In this document: one piece after another, positions 34,661-42,768 of the stretch
How the letters are laid out: every line of letters begins with the position of its first letter
How positions within the stretch are numbered: position 1 is the first letter of the stretch
Source of the DNA: Streptomyces spiralis
Lineage (GTDB): Bacteria > Actinomycetota > Actinomycetes > Streptomycetales > Streptomycetaceae
Direction of reading: 5' to 3'
Length of the DNA stretch: 64,000 nucleotides
NCBI RefSeq assembly: GCF_014654675.1
Contig: NZ_BNBC01000010.1
Span: forward strand, 124,001 to 188,000
Notes under the pieces: generated by a model
The model's input: the letters and a program-made list of their open reading frames with translations, nothing else
Told to the model about the DNA's origin: nothing
The model's database searches: none
Program-made: the position numbers and the translations under genes

Positions 34661-35008
34661 TCATCCGCGGCGGTCCACGTACTCGTACACCGCGCCGTCC
34701 GGGTGCACGGCGATCAGATTGCGGCCCACCGGGCTCGGGACCGGGCCTGCCACGATGCGGGCGCCGAGTTCGGTCAGGACCCGGTGGGCCTCGTCGACGT
34801 CCTCGACGGCGATCGTCGCCGCCACCTTGCGCAGCACCTCCAGCTGCGACTCGGGGCCGCTCATCAGCAGGAAGCAGCCCACGGCCGCCACCTGGACGCC
34901 GCCGCGTTCGAAACGGAGGGCTCTGCCGCCCGCCAGGCGTTCGTAGAAGGGGACGGCGGTCTCCAGGTCGTCGACGCAGACGCGCAGGCTGGCTCCCAGA
35001 ATCTCCAT
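34661..35008 (-). CDS. VOC family protein
   Basis: 115 residues of the vicinal-oxygen-chelate fold: LGASLRVCVDDLETAVPFYERLAGGRALRFERGGV, then ATIAVEDVDEAHRVLTELGARIVAGPVP and VHPDGAVYEYVDR, with a C-terminal Glu at a metal-ligand-like position. TAGGCT ends 7 bases before the ATG (35021-35016), so the message is probably leaderless. The gene may be read together with nothing else; its 3' end faces the DUF5107 gene. Confidence 0.85.
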   Translation of the reverse strand: MEILGASLRVCVDDLETAVPFYERLAGGRALRFERGGVQVAAVGCFLLMSGPESQLEVLRKVAATIAVEDVDEAHRVLTELGARIVAGPVPSPVGRNLIAVHPDGAVYEYVDRRG

Positions 35009-35033
35009 GCGGGCGAGCCTAGTTGGGGCCCTG

Positions 35034-35990
35034 TCAGTGCGGGAGCTGCGGCAGCACCTTCGTGCGGTAGAAGTCGAAGAAGCCGCGCTGGTCGGCGCCG
35101 ATCTGGTTGACGTAGACCCGGTCGAAGCCCGCGTCGGCGAAGGCCTTCAGCGCGGCCACGTGCTGGTCCACGTCGTCGCCGCACACCACGTTCTCGCGGA
35201 CCGTGTCCTCGGTGACCAGCGGCTTGAGCTGCTCGAAGTGACGGGGAGTCGGCAGCACCTGGCCCATCTCGCCTGGGAGTTGCTCGTTGTACCACAGGTC
35301 GTGCACGGTACGGACGCACTCGTCGCGGTCGTGGCCGAAGCACACCTTCGTGCCGCCGCTGACAAGCTTGGTGCCCCCGCCGCCCTTGCGGTACCGGGTG
35401 ACCATCTCCTCGTCCGGCATCATCGTGATGTAGCCGTCGGCCACCCGCGCCGCGAGCGAGGTCGCCTTCGGGCCGAAGCCGGAGATGTCGATCGGCACGG
35501 GTTCGCTGGGAACGGTGTACAGACGGGCGTTCTCCACCGTGTAGTACGTGCCGTGGTGGCTGACCTCCTCCCCGGTCAGCAGCCGGCGCATCACCTGCAC
35601 CGACTCCTCCAGCATCTCCATCCGCACCTGCGCGGGCGGCCACCGGTCGCCGAGGATGTGCTCGTTGAGCGCCTCGCCGGTGCCGACGCCGAGCCTGAAC
35701 CGGCCCTCGGTCATCACCGCGCTGGTCGCGGCGGCCTGCGCCACCACGGCCGGGTGGATCCGCACGGTCGGACAGGTCACGGCGGTCTCCACGGGCAGGG
35801 ACACCGCCTCGGACAGCGCCCCGATCACCGACCACACGAACGGGCTCTGGCCCTGCGCGTCGTTCCAGGGGTGGTAGTGGTCCGAGATCCACAGCGCCTG
35901 GAACCCGGCCTGCTCGGCCATCCGCGCCTGCTCGACGAGTTCCGCCGGGCCGTACTGCTCGCACGACAGGTGGTAGCCGTACTCGGGCAT
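35034..35990 (-). CDS. LLM-class F420-dependent oxidoreductase (G6PDH-like)
   Basis: 318 residues with the bacterial-luciferase-like TIM barrel that uses coenzyme F420 in actinobacteria. Family pieces: GYHLSCEQYGPAELVEQARMAEQAGF, ISDHYHPW, TCPTVRIHPAVVAQAAATSAVM, RFRLGVGTGEALNEHILGDRWP and PIDISGFGPKATSLAARVADG. This is the TIGR03557-like glucose-6-phosphate dehydrogenase-type branch; the true substrate is not known. GGAGGAGCCTC stands directly before the ATG. The divergent region on its right carries a small inverted-repeat element (36119-36198). Confidence 0.92.
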   Translation of the reverse strand: MPEYGYHLSCEQYGPAELVEQARMAEQAGFQALWISDHYHPWNDAQGQSPFVWSVIGALSEAVSLPVETAVTCPTVRIHPAVVAQAAATSAVMTEGRFRLGVGTGEALNEHILGDRWPPAQVRMEMLEESVQVMRRLLTGEEVSHHGTYYTVENARLYTVPSEPVPIDISGFGPKATSLAARVADGYITMMPDEEMVTRYRKGGGGTKLVSGGTKVCFGHDRDECVRTVHDLWYNEQLPGEMGQVLPTPRHFEQLKPLVTEDTVRENVVCGDDVDQHVAALKAFADAGFDRVYVNQIGADQRGFFDFYRTKVLPQLPH

Positions 35991-36118
35991 GAGGCTCCTC
36001 CACGACGGGGGCGGGTCACATCGCGCTCCCGAGTACCCGGCCCCACCGACGGAAACCGGCGCCGTGCCTCCCCGGCCGCGGCCGTGACGTTTGGGTGGGG
36101 CGGCCGGGGGGACGCGGT

Positions 36119-36198
36119 TAGGGCCTCTCGTTCGGATCAGGCCGGATCGCGCGGTGCCAGGGCCCGCGAGCCCGGCGTGATCCGAACGAGAGGCCCTA
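36119..36198. mobile_element. 80-bp palindromic MITE-like element
   Basis: Perfect 21-bp terminal inverted repeats (36119-36139 and 36178-36198) around a 38-base centre; the outermost two bases on each side are TA, as expected for insertion at TA. The inner 19 bases of the left end read GGGCCTCTCGTTCGGATCA. No coding capacity. It lies between the F420 oxidoreductase and the NDH-2-like gene, ending 38 bases before the latter's GTG, so it occupies their shared promoter region. Confidence 0.75.
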
Positions 36199-36236
36199 GT
36201 TCCGTACGAGCACGCGACAGTGCCGGAGGCGAACCC

Positions 36237-37931
36237 GTGACTCGACCCCGCATCGTGATCGTCGGTGCCGGTTTCGCCGGTTACCGTGCGGCCCGGACCC
36301 TGTCCCGGATGTCCCGGAGCAAGGCCGACGTCACCCTGCTGAACCCGACCGACTACTTCCTGTACGTGCCGCTGCTGCCCCAGGTGGCCGCGGGCATCCT
36401 GGAGCCGCGCCGGGTCGCCGTCTCCCTCTCCGGCACCCTGCCGGGCGTACGCCTGGTCCTCGGCGAGGCCGACGCCGTCGACATGGACGCGCGCACCGTG
36501 CACTACACCGACCCCGAGGGCGTCGGCGGGACGCTGGACTACGACCGGCTGGTGCTGGCCGTCGGCAGCGTCAACAAGCTGCTGCCGATCCCCGGGGTCG
36601 CCGAGCACGCGCACGGCTTCCGCGGGCTGCCCGAGGCGCTCTACCTGCGCGACCACGTGACCCGCCAGGTGGAGCTCGCCGCTGCCGCCGCCGACCGCGA
36701 CAGCTGTGCCGCCCGCTGCACCTTCGTCGTCGTCGGGGCCGGCTACACCGGCACGGAGGTCGCCGCGCACGGCAAGACGTACACCGACTCCCAGGTGCGC
36801 CGGCACCCGCTGCGGCAGGGTATGCGGCCGCGCTGGATGCTCCTGGACATCGCCGAGCGTGTCCTGCCCGAACTGGACGAGCGGCTCTCGCGCACCGCGG
36901 ACCGGGTACTGCGGGAACGGGGCGTCGACGTCCGGATGGGCACCTCCGTGAAGGAGGCCACGCACGACGGTGTGCTCCTGACGGACGGCGAGTTCGTCCC
37001 GACCCGCACGCTGGTGTGGTGCGTCGGCGTACGGCCCGACCCGCTCGTGGAGAACACCGGGCACCCGCTGGAGCGCGGGCGGCTCGTCGTGGACCCCTAT
37101 CTCCAGGTGCCGGGGCGGCCCGAGGTGTTCGCGGCGGGCGACGCCGCTGCCGTACCCGATGCGAACAAGCCCGGCGCGTGCACCCCGATGACCGCCCAGC
37201 ACGCCTGGCGGCAGGGCAGGACCGCCGCCATCAACGTCGCCGCCTCGCTCGGCGCCTGCGCGCGGCGCCCCTACCGCCACCGCGACCTGGGCTTCGTCGT
37301 GGACCTCGGCGGCACCCAGGCCGCCGCCAACCCGCTCGGCGTCCCGCTCTCCGGTCCGGTGGCCGGCGCCGTCACCCGCGGGTACCACCTCGCGGCGATG
37401 CCGGGCAACCGGGTGCGAGTGGCGGCGGACTGGCTGCTCAACGCCGTACTGCCGCGCCAGGCCGTCCAGTTGGGGCTCGTACGGTCCTGGTCGGTGCCGC
37501 TGGAGTCCGCCTCCCCGGAGCTGGCCCGGGTGGCCGGCGGGCCGGAGCGGCCGCGGGCGGGAGCCCAGGTGGGGGCCGGAACGGGTCCGGAGGCGACGGA
37601 CGCCCCGGGCACCGGCTCCCGGGGGTCCGGCGCACCCGAGGGGACGGAGGCCACCGAGATCATCGAGAACACCGAGAAGGCCCAGGCGGCGGGCGCCGAG
37701 CCCGCGAAGAACCAGCCGGGCGGGGAGCCCGCGAGGAACCAGCCGGGCGGGGAGCCCGCGAAGAAGCAGCCGGGCGGGGAGCCCGCGAAGAAGCAGCCGG
37801 GTCCCGAGCCCGCCGAGAGCCGGCCGAGCCCGGAGCCCGCCAGGAAGCAACCCGGTCCCGGACATCACGAACACCATCCCGCCCCCGGCCCGGTCAAGCG
37901 TGACGACATCCCTGCGGAAGGAGACTCATGA
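36237..37931 (+). CDS. NAD(P)/FAD-dependent oxidoreductase, NDH-2-like, with repeat tail
   Basis: 564 residues. About 1-420 are a type II NADH dehydrogenase-like flavoprotein: FAD site IVIVGAGFAGYRAARTL, PLLPQVAAGILEPRRVA, NAD site VVVGAGYTGTEVAAH, RTLVWCVGVRPDPL and second FAD motif EVFAAGDAAAVPD. Such enzymes oxidise NADH and pass electrons to quinones at the membrane face. The tail (about 430-564) is disordered, with six 9-residue repeats of the type GEPAKKQPG. GTG at 36237 has CGGAGG 7 bases upstream. The stop overlaps the transketolase start (ATGA). Confidence 0.9.
   Translation: MTRPRIVIVGAGFAGYRAARTLSRMSRSKADVTLLNPTDYFLYVPLLPQVAAGILEPRRVAVSLSGTLPGVRLVLGEADAVDMDARTVHYTDPEGVGGTLDYDRLVLAVGSVNKLLPIPGVAEHAHGFRGLPEALYLRDHVTRQVELAAAAADRDSCAARCTFVVVGAGYTGTEVAAHGKTYTDSQVRRHPLRQGMRPRWMLLDIAERVLPELDERLSRTADRVLRERGVDVRMGTSVKEATHDGVLLTDGEFVPTRTLVWCVGVRPDPLVENTGHPLERGRLVVDPYLQVPGRPEVFAAGDAAAVPDANKPGACTPMTAQHAWRQGRTAAINVAASLGACARRPYRHRDLGFVVDLGGTQAAANPLGVPLSGPVAGAVTRGYHLAAMPGNRVRVAADWLLNAVLPRQAVQLGLVRSWSVPLESASPELARVAGGPERPRAGAQVGAGTGPEATDAPGTGSRGSGAPEGTEATEIIENTEKAQAAGAEPAKNQPGGEPARNQPGGEPAKKQPGGEPAKKQPGPEPAESRPSPEPARKQPGPGHHEHHPAPGPVKRDDIPAEGDS
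37698..37859 (+). repeat. Six 27-bp in-frame tandem repeats
   Basis: Units at 37698, 37725, 37752, 37779, 37806 and 37833, each starting with GAGCCCGC and encoding EPA(K/R)xxPGG-like nonapeptides in the tail of the NDH-2-like protein. The first four are almost identical, the last two diverged. The length of 27 keeps the reading frame. Confidence 0.9.
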
Positions 37932-39775
37932 ACACCGCCGAACTCGTCGACCTCGGACAGCAGTTGCGTGTCGACAGCGTGCGGGCCTCGGCGGCGGCGG
38001 GCTCCGGGCACCCGACGTCCTCCATGTCCGCCGCCGATCTGATGGCCGTGCTCCTGGCGAACCACCTCCGCTACGACTTCGACCGGCCGGAGCATCCCGG
38101 CAACGACCGGTTCGTGCTGTCCAAGGGCCACGCCTCCCCCCTGCTGTACTCCGCCTACAAGGCGGCCGGCGCGATCGACGACGACGAACTGCTCGGCTTC
38201 CGCAAGCTGGGCAGCCGCCTGGAGGGGCACCCCACACCGCAGCGGCTGCCGTGGGTGGAGACCGCCACCGGATCCCTGGGGCAGGGCCTGCCGATCGGCG
38301 TCGGCATCGCCCTCGCCGGCAAGCGGCTCGACCACGCCGACTACCGGGTGTGGGTGCTGTGCGGGGACAGCGAGATGGCCGAGGGGTCGATCTGGGAGGC
38401 CGCCGAGACCGCCGGGTACGAGCACCTGGACAACCTGATCCTGATCGTCGACGTCAACCGGCTCGGCCAGCGCGGCCCCACCCGGCACGGCCACGACCTG
38501 GACGCCTACGCCCGCCGCTTCCGCGCCTTCGACTGGCACACCGCCGAGATCGACGGCCACGACGTGGACGCCGTCGACCGCGCCTACGGCGAGGCGATCT
38601 CCACGAAGGGACAGCCCACCGCGATCATCGCCCGCACGCTCAAGGGCAAGGGCGTGAAGGAGTCCGAGGACCGCGAGGGGCTGCACGGCAAGCCGCTCAA
38701 GCACGCCGACGAGGCGATCGAGGAACTCGGCGGCGTCCGCGACATCCGGGTCCGCGTGCACGAGCCGCCGTCCGTCCGCTCGCTGCACGCCGTCGGGAAC
38801 GGCAGCCTCGAACTGCCCCGCTGGGACAAGGGAGACGAGGTCGCCACCCGGGACGCCTACGGCCAGGCGCTCGCCGCGCTCGGCACCGCGCGCGGCGACG
38901 TGGTGGCCCTCGACGGCGAGGTCGGCGACTCCACCCGCTCGGAGCTCTTCCACAAGGAACACCCCGACCGCTACTTCGAGTGCTACATCGCCGAACAGCA
39001 GATGATCGCGACGGCGGTCGGCTTCGCCCGGCGCGGCTGGGTGCCGTACGCCTCCACCTTCGCCGCCTTCCTCACCCGGGCCTACGACTTCGTACGGATG
39101 GCCTCCGTCAGCGGATCCGGCATCAACCTCAACGGCTCCCACGCGGGCGTGGCGATCGGGCAGGACGGGCCCAGCCAGATGGGCCTGGAGGACCTGGCGA
39201 TGATGCGGGCCGTGCACGGCTCGACCGTGCTGTACCCGAGCGACGCCAACCAGGCCGCGAAACTCGTCGCCGAGATGGCCGGCCTGGACGGCATCCGCTA
39301 TCTGCGCACCTCGCGCGGGCAGAGCCCGGTGATCTACGGTCCGGACGAGGAGTTCCCCGTCGGCGGCAGCAAGGTGCTGCGCTCCTCCGACGCCGACCGG
39401 CTGACGATCGTCGCCGCCGGTGTCACCCTGCACGAGGCGCTGGCCGCCGCCGACGCCCTGGACGGGGAGGGCATCGCGGTCCGCGTGATCGACCTGTACT
39501 CCGTCAAGCCCGCCGACCGGGCCACCCTGCGGCAGGCCGCCCAGGACACCGGCTGCCTGCTCACGGTCGAGGACCACCGCGAGGCGGGCGGCCTCGGCGA
39601 CGCGGTCCTCGAGGCATTCCTCGACGGGCGCCCGGTGCCGCGCCTGGTCCGGCTCGCCGTCCGTACGATGCCCGGCTCGGCCTCGCCGGGCGAGCAGCTG
39701 CACGCGGCCGGCATCGACGCCGAGTCGATCGCGGCCTCCGCCCGGCTGCTGGTGGAGGAGGCGGTGGTGCCGTGA
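37928..39775 (+). CDS. Transketolase
   Basis: Thiamine-diphosphate enzyme of the pentose phosphate pathway moving two-carbon ketol units. 615 residues. N-terminal domain: SGHPTSSMSAADLMAVLL, FVLSKGHASPLLYSAY and the cofactor motif CGDSEMAEGSIWEAAETAG followed by LILIVDVNRLGQ. Central domain: ALDGEVGDSTRSELF and the catalytic-Glu region YIAEQQMIATAVGFARRG. C-terminal domain follows. The length fits the shorter, mammalian-like branch. ATG overlaps the NDH-2 stop; GGAAGGAG is upstream. A second, housekeeping transketolase is expected elsewhere in such a genome. Confidence 0.94.
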   Translation: MNTAELVDLGQQLRVDSVRASAAAGSGHPTSSMSAADLMAVLLANHLRYDFDRPEHPGNDRFVLSKGHASPLLYSAYKAAGAIDDDELLGFRKLGSRLEGHPTPQRLPWVETATGSLGQGLPIGVGIALAGKRLDHADYRVWVLCGDSEMAEGSIWEAAETAGYEHLDNLILIVDVNRLGQRGPTRHGHDLDAYARRFRAFDWHTAEIDGHDVDAVDRAYGEAISTKGQPTAIIARTLKGKGVKESEDREGLHGKPLKHADEAIEELGGVRDIRVRVHEPPSVRSLHAVGNGSLELPRWDKGDEVATRDAYGQALAALGTARGDVVALDGEVGDSTRSELFHKEHPDRYFECYIAEQQMIATAVGFARRGWVPYASTFAAFLTRAYDFVRMASVSGSGINLNGSHAGVAIGQDGPSQMGLEDLAMMRAVHGSTVLYPSDANQAAKLVAEMAGLDGIRYLRTSRGQSPVIYGPDEEFPVGGSKVLRSSDADRLTIVAAGVTLHEALAAADALDGEGIAVRVIDLYSVKPADRATLRQAAQDTGCLLTVEDHREAGGLGDAVLEAFLDGRPVPRLVRLAVRTMPGSASPGEQLHAAGIDAESIAASARLLVEEAVVP

Positions 39776-40743
39776 GCGGCGATGCCCGCACGGTACGGGC
39801 CGGCCGGCGCACCGTGGAGGTGCACCGGCCGGACAAGGTCCTCTTCCCGGGCGGTGACGGCGGCGACGGCGGTGAGGACGGCGAGGGAGACGGCAAGGAG
39901 GGGGAGCACGCGAAGGAGTACACGAAGGGCGACCTCGTCGACTACTACCGGTCGGTCGCGCCGTATCTGCTGCCGCACCTGCGCGGCCGCCCGCTGATGC
40001 TGGAGCGGCACCCGGACGGGCTGGACGGGCCGGTGTTCATGCAGAAGAACACCCCGGAGCACTACCCCGACTGGATCACCCGGGCCGAGGTCGCCAAGGA
40101 GGGCGGCACGGTCACGCACACCGTCTGCGACGACACCGCCACCCTCGTGTACCTCGCGGACCAGGCCTGTCTGACCCTGCACCGCTGGCTGTCCCGCGCG
40201 GGGCACCCCGACCGGCCGGACCGGATGGTCTTCGACCTCGACCCTTCCGACGACGACTTCGAGCCGGTGCGGGAGGCGGCCCGGCTGCTGGGCGAGCTGC
40301 TCGACACACTGAAGCTGCCCTCGGCGCCGATGACGACCGGCTCGCGCGGACTGCACGTGGTCGTGCCCCTCGACGGCCGCCACGGCTTCGACGAGGTGCG
40401 GGAGTTCGCCCGGGACGTCGCCGAGCTGATGGTCGCCGGTCATCCCGGCCGGCTCACCACGGCCGCCCGCAAGAAGGACCGTGGCGACCGCCTCTACCTC
40501 GACGTGCAGCGCAACGCCTACGCCCAGACCGCGGTCGCCCCCTACACGGTCCGCGCCCGGCCCGGCGCGCCCGTCGCCGTACCTCTCTCCTGGGACCAGC
40601 TCGACGCCCCGGATCTCGGCCCGCGGCGCTGGACCGTCGCCGACGCGGTCGACCAGGCCCGGACCCGCCCCTGGGCCGGACTGCCCGCCCGCGGCCGTGC
40701 CCTGGGTCCGGCACGGCGGCGCCTCGACGCACTGCGCGGCTGA
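39772..40743 (+). CDS. Stand-alone LigD polymerase-domain protein (non-homologous end joining)
   Basis: 323 residues of the archaeo-eukaryotic-primase-like polymerase domain of LigD (PolDom), here without ligase or nuclease domains. It has DLVDYYRSVAPYLLPHLRGRPLMLERHPDG, the catalytic acidic pair in MVFDLDPSDDDF, TTGSRGLHVVVPL and YLDVQRNAYAQTAVAPY. Residues about 28-49, between VLFPG and YTKGDL, are a Gly/Asp/Glu-rich insert that is not usual there. GTG at 39772 overlaps the transketolase stop (GTGA). Such proteins fill gaps with ribonucleotides at DNA breaks, often in dormant cells; Ku and ligase genes are not in the window. Confidence 0.9.
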   Translation: MSGDARTVRAGRRTVEVHRPDKVLFPGGDGGDGGEDGEGDGKEGEHAKEYTKGDLVDYYRSVAPYLLPHLRGRPLMLERHPDGLDGPVFMQKNTPEHYPDWITRAEVAKEGGTVTHTVCDDTATLVYLADQACLTLHRWLSRAGHPDRPDRMVFDLDPSDDDFEPVREAARLLGELLDTLKLPSAPMTTGSRGLHVVVPLDGRHGFDEVREFARDVAELMVAGHPGRLTTAARKKDRGDRLYLDVQRNAYAQTAVAPYTVRARPGAPVAVPLSWDQLDAPDLGPRRWTVADAVDQARTRPWAGLPARGRALGPARRRLDALRG

Positions 40744-40750
40744 TGGGCAG

Positions 40751-40775
40751 GTTTGGCCGAGGAAGCTGCGGCCAC
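40751..40775 (+). promoter_or_regulatory. Weak SigB-type promoter candidate before gvpO
   Basis: GTTT-N15-GGCCAC, similar to the Streptomyces stress-sigma pattern GNNT-N14-16-GGGTAC but with two mismatches in the -10. It begins 8 bases after the LigD-domain stop and ends 20 bases before the gvpO ATG. Confidence 0.3.
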
Positions 40776-40795
40776 ACGGAGGGGGAGAGGTGGCC

Positions 40796-41242
40796 ATGGC
40801 GAACAAGGACGACACAGCGCACGACCCGGCGCACGAGTCAGCGCATGACACCGCAAAGCCGAAGCATTCGCAGAAAACACAACAACCACAAGAATCACAA
40901 GAACCCCAGGAGCCACGCACCAATTCCGAGAACGACACGCGTGCGAACGACCACGGTGCGGCCCCGCACCGGCCTCGGCCCATGGAGGTGCTGCGCGAGG
41001 CACGAGCCCAGTTCGAGGAGCTGACCGGCATGACGGCCGAGTCCGTGACGACCTTCGTGCAGACCGAGGACGGCTGGTCGCTGGAGGTCGAGGTCCTGGA
41101 ACTCGCCCGTGTGCCCGACACCATGAGCCTGATGGCGAGCTACCAGGTCGAACTCGACACCGAGGGTCAGCTCACCGGCTACCGGCGCGCGCGCCGCTAC
41201 GAACGCGGCCGGTCCGAGGCGCACCGGTCCGGCGGCCGCTAG
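40796..41242 (+). CDS. gvpO: Gas vesicle protein GvpO
   Basis: 148 residues. About 63-140 are the GvpO domain (PMEVLREARAQFEELTGMTAESVTTFVQTEDGWSLEVEVLELARVPDTMSLMASYQVELD to YRRARRYERG). The first 60 residues are a His/Gln/Glu-rich disordered leader with unusually A-ending codons. GvpO is an accessory or regulatory component in haloarchaeal and actinobacterial clusters. It is the first of ten genes in the order gvpOAFGYZJLSK known from Streptomyces coelicolor. The GGGGGAGAGG site precedes the ATG. Confidence 0.93.
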   Translation: MANKDDTAHDPAHESAHDTAKPKHSQKTQQPQESQEPQEPRTNSENDTRANDHGAAPHRPRPMEVLREARAQFEELTGMTAESVTTFVQTEDGWSLEVEVLELARVPDTMSLMASYQVELDTEGQLTGYRRARRYERGRSEAHRSGGR

Positions 41243-41301
41243 GCCCGCCCGCACGCGACGACATCACCCATCCCACACTCAGAGAAGGAGGCACGGTCGG
41301 C

Positions 41302-41733
41302 ATGACCGTTGTCCCGGCAGAGACCTCCGGCGGTGGAGGCGGCACCAGTGGCCTCTACGACGTACTGGAACTCGTCCTCGACAGGGGACTGGTGATCGAC
41401 GCGTTCGTGAGGGTGTCCTTGGTCGGCATCGAGATCCTGAAGATCGACGTACGGGTCGTCGTGGCCAGCGTGGACACGTATCTGCGCTTCGCGGAGGCGT
41501 GCAACCGGCTCGACCTGGAGGCGGGCCCCCGCAAGAGCCCGGGCCTGCCCGAGATCGTCGGCGAGGTCACCGAGTCCGGTGCGCGCGGCAAGTCCAAGGG
41601 GGCGCTTTCCGGCGCCGCCGAGACCATTTCCGAGGCCTTCAAACAAGGTCGGTCGGAGCACTCCGAGGAGGGCGAGGCGCGGCCGCGACCCCGTAAGGCC
41701 ACGTCGTCGCGCAGGAGGGAGGAGCAGGAGTGA
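41302..41733 (+). CDS. gvpA: Gas vesicle structural protein GvpA
   Basis: 143 residues. The GvpA core (about 15-75) reads SGLYDVLELVLDRGLVIDAFVRVSLVGIEILKIDVRVVVASVDTYLRFAEAC, the amphipathic shell-forming fold. The C-terminal 65 residues form a charged tail usual in the actinobacterial form but absent from cyanobacterial GvpA. AGGAGG lies upstream. It overlaps gvpF by 4 bases. In Streptomyces the existence of real vesicles is doubtful, so the role may lie in stress or hyphal physiology. Confidence 0.93.
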   Translation: MTVVPAETSGGGGGTSGLYDVLELVLDRGLVIDAFVRVSLVGIEILKIDVRVVVASVDTYLRFAEACNRLDLEAGPRKSPGLPEIVGEVTESGARGKSKGALSGAAETISEAFKQGRSEHSEEGEARPRPRKATSSRRREEQE

Positions 41734-42500
41734 GCACGTACGTCTACGGGATCATGGCAGCCTCGCACCCTTCGCCGCCGGAGGGCATGGCCGGTGTCGG
41801 CGATCCGCCGCGGCCGGTCCGCGTACTGAAGGCGGGCGAACTGGCGGCCGTCGTCAGTGACGCCCCCGAGGAGCTGCGGCCCAAGCGCAGGGACCTGCTC
41901 GCCCACCAGAACGTGCTCAGTGAGGCCGGTGCCGCGGGCTGTGTGCTGCCCATGCGGTTCGGCAGCGTCGCCCCGGACGACGCCACCGTCACCGGGGTGC
42001 TGACCGAACGCGCCGAGCACTACACCGAGCGCCTGCGGGCGCTGGACGGCAAGGTCGAGTACAACATCAAGGCCGGCCATGTCGAGGAGGCCGTACTGCA
42101 TCGCGTGATGTCCGAGAACCCGGACATCAGGGCGCAGGCCGAGGCCAATCGGCGGGCGGGCGGCGGCAGTTACGACGACAGGCTCCGGCTCGGCGAGATG
42201 GTCGCCGGCGCGGTCAAGGCCCGCGAGGCCGAGGACGGCGCCGCGGTGGTGCGCGCGCTGACACCCGAGGCCGCCGCGGTCAGCGCGGGTCCTGAGTCCA
42301 CCGGATGGCTGGTCAACGCGTCGTTCCTGGTGGACCGGGAGGCGGCGGCGCGGTTCCTGGACGCCGCCGAACAGGTCCGCAGGGACATGCCCCATTTGGA
42401 ACTGCGGGTGAACGGTCCGCTGCCGCCCTACAGCTTCGTCGAGCCCGGCCCGTCCGAGCCGGCGGCCAGTACGGCGGGGGCCGACGTGGGAACGGGATGA
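41730..42500 (+). CDS. gvpF: Gas vesicle protein GvpF
   Basis: 256 residues of the GvpF/GvpL family: TYVYGIMAASHPSPPEGMAGVGDPP at the start, AVVSDAPEELRPKRRDLLAHQNVLSEAGAAGCVLPMRFGSV in the middle (characteristic of the family) and a C-terminal GWLVNASFLVDREAAARFLDAAEQ. Accessory protein thought to take part in GvpA nucleation. GTG at 41730 overlaps the gvpA stop (GTGA). The C-terminal 20 residues are low-complexity. Confidence 0.93.
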   Translation: MSTYVYGIMAASHPSPPEGMAGVGDPPRPVRVLKAGELAAVVSDAPEELRPKRRDLLAHQNVLSEAGAAGCVLPMRFGSVAPDDATVTGVLTERAEHYTERLRALDGKVEYNIKAGHVEEAVLHRVMSENPDIRAQAEANRRAGGGSYDDRLRLGEMVAGAVKAREAEDGAAVVRALTPEAAAVSAGPESTGWLVNASFLVDREAAARFLDAAEQVRRDMPHLELRVNGPLPPYSFVEPGPSEPAASTAGADVGTG

Positions 42501-42504
42501 CGCC

Positions 42505-42768
42505 ATGGGACTGATCACGGAAGTGCTGCTGCTGCCGTTCGCCCCCGCACGCTGCAGCGGCTGGGCGATCAAGCAGGTGCTGCGCGAGGCGGAGCGCGTC
42601 TACTACGACCCGGCCACCGTCCAGGCCGAACTCGGACGGCTGGCACAGCGGCTGGAAGCGGGCGAGATCACCGAGGAGGAGTTCGACCGTCAGGAGGACG
42701 AGCTTCTGGACCGGCTGGCGGTCGGCATGCGCGGGGGACCGGGGACAGGCGAGGGGACGGCACTATGA
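42505..42768 (+). CDS. gvpG: Gas vesicle protein GvpG
   Basis: 87 residues, GvpG family: N-terminal hydrophobic LITEVLLLPFAPARCSGWAIKQVLREAERVYYD, followed by a helical charged segment LAQRLEAGEITEEEFDRQEDELLDRL. Small accessory protein of gas vesicle assembly. It starts 4 bases after gvpF and overlaps gvpY by 4 bases. Confidence 0.93.
   Translation: MGLITEVLLLPFAPARCSGWAIKQVLREAERVYYDPATVQAELGRLAQRLEAGEITEEEFDRQEDELLDRLAVGMRGGPGTGEGTAL

Noticed and set aside
37698..37859. 27-bp repeats as a possible CRISPR array
   Set aside because: Units adjoin without spacers and are in frame with the NDH-2-like protein.
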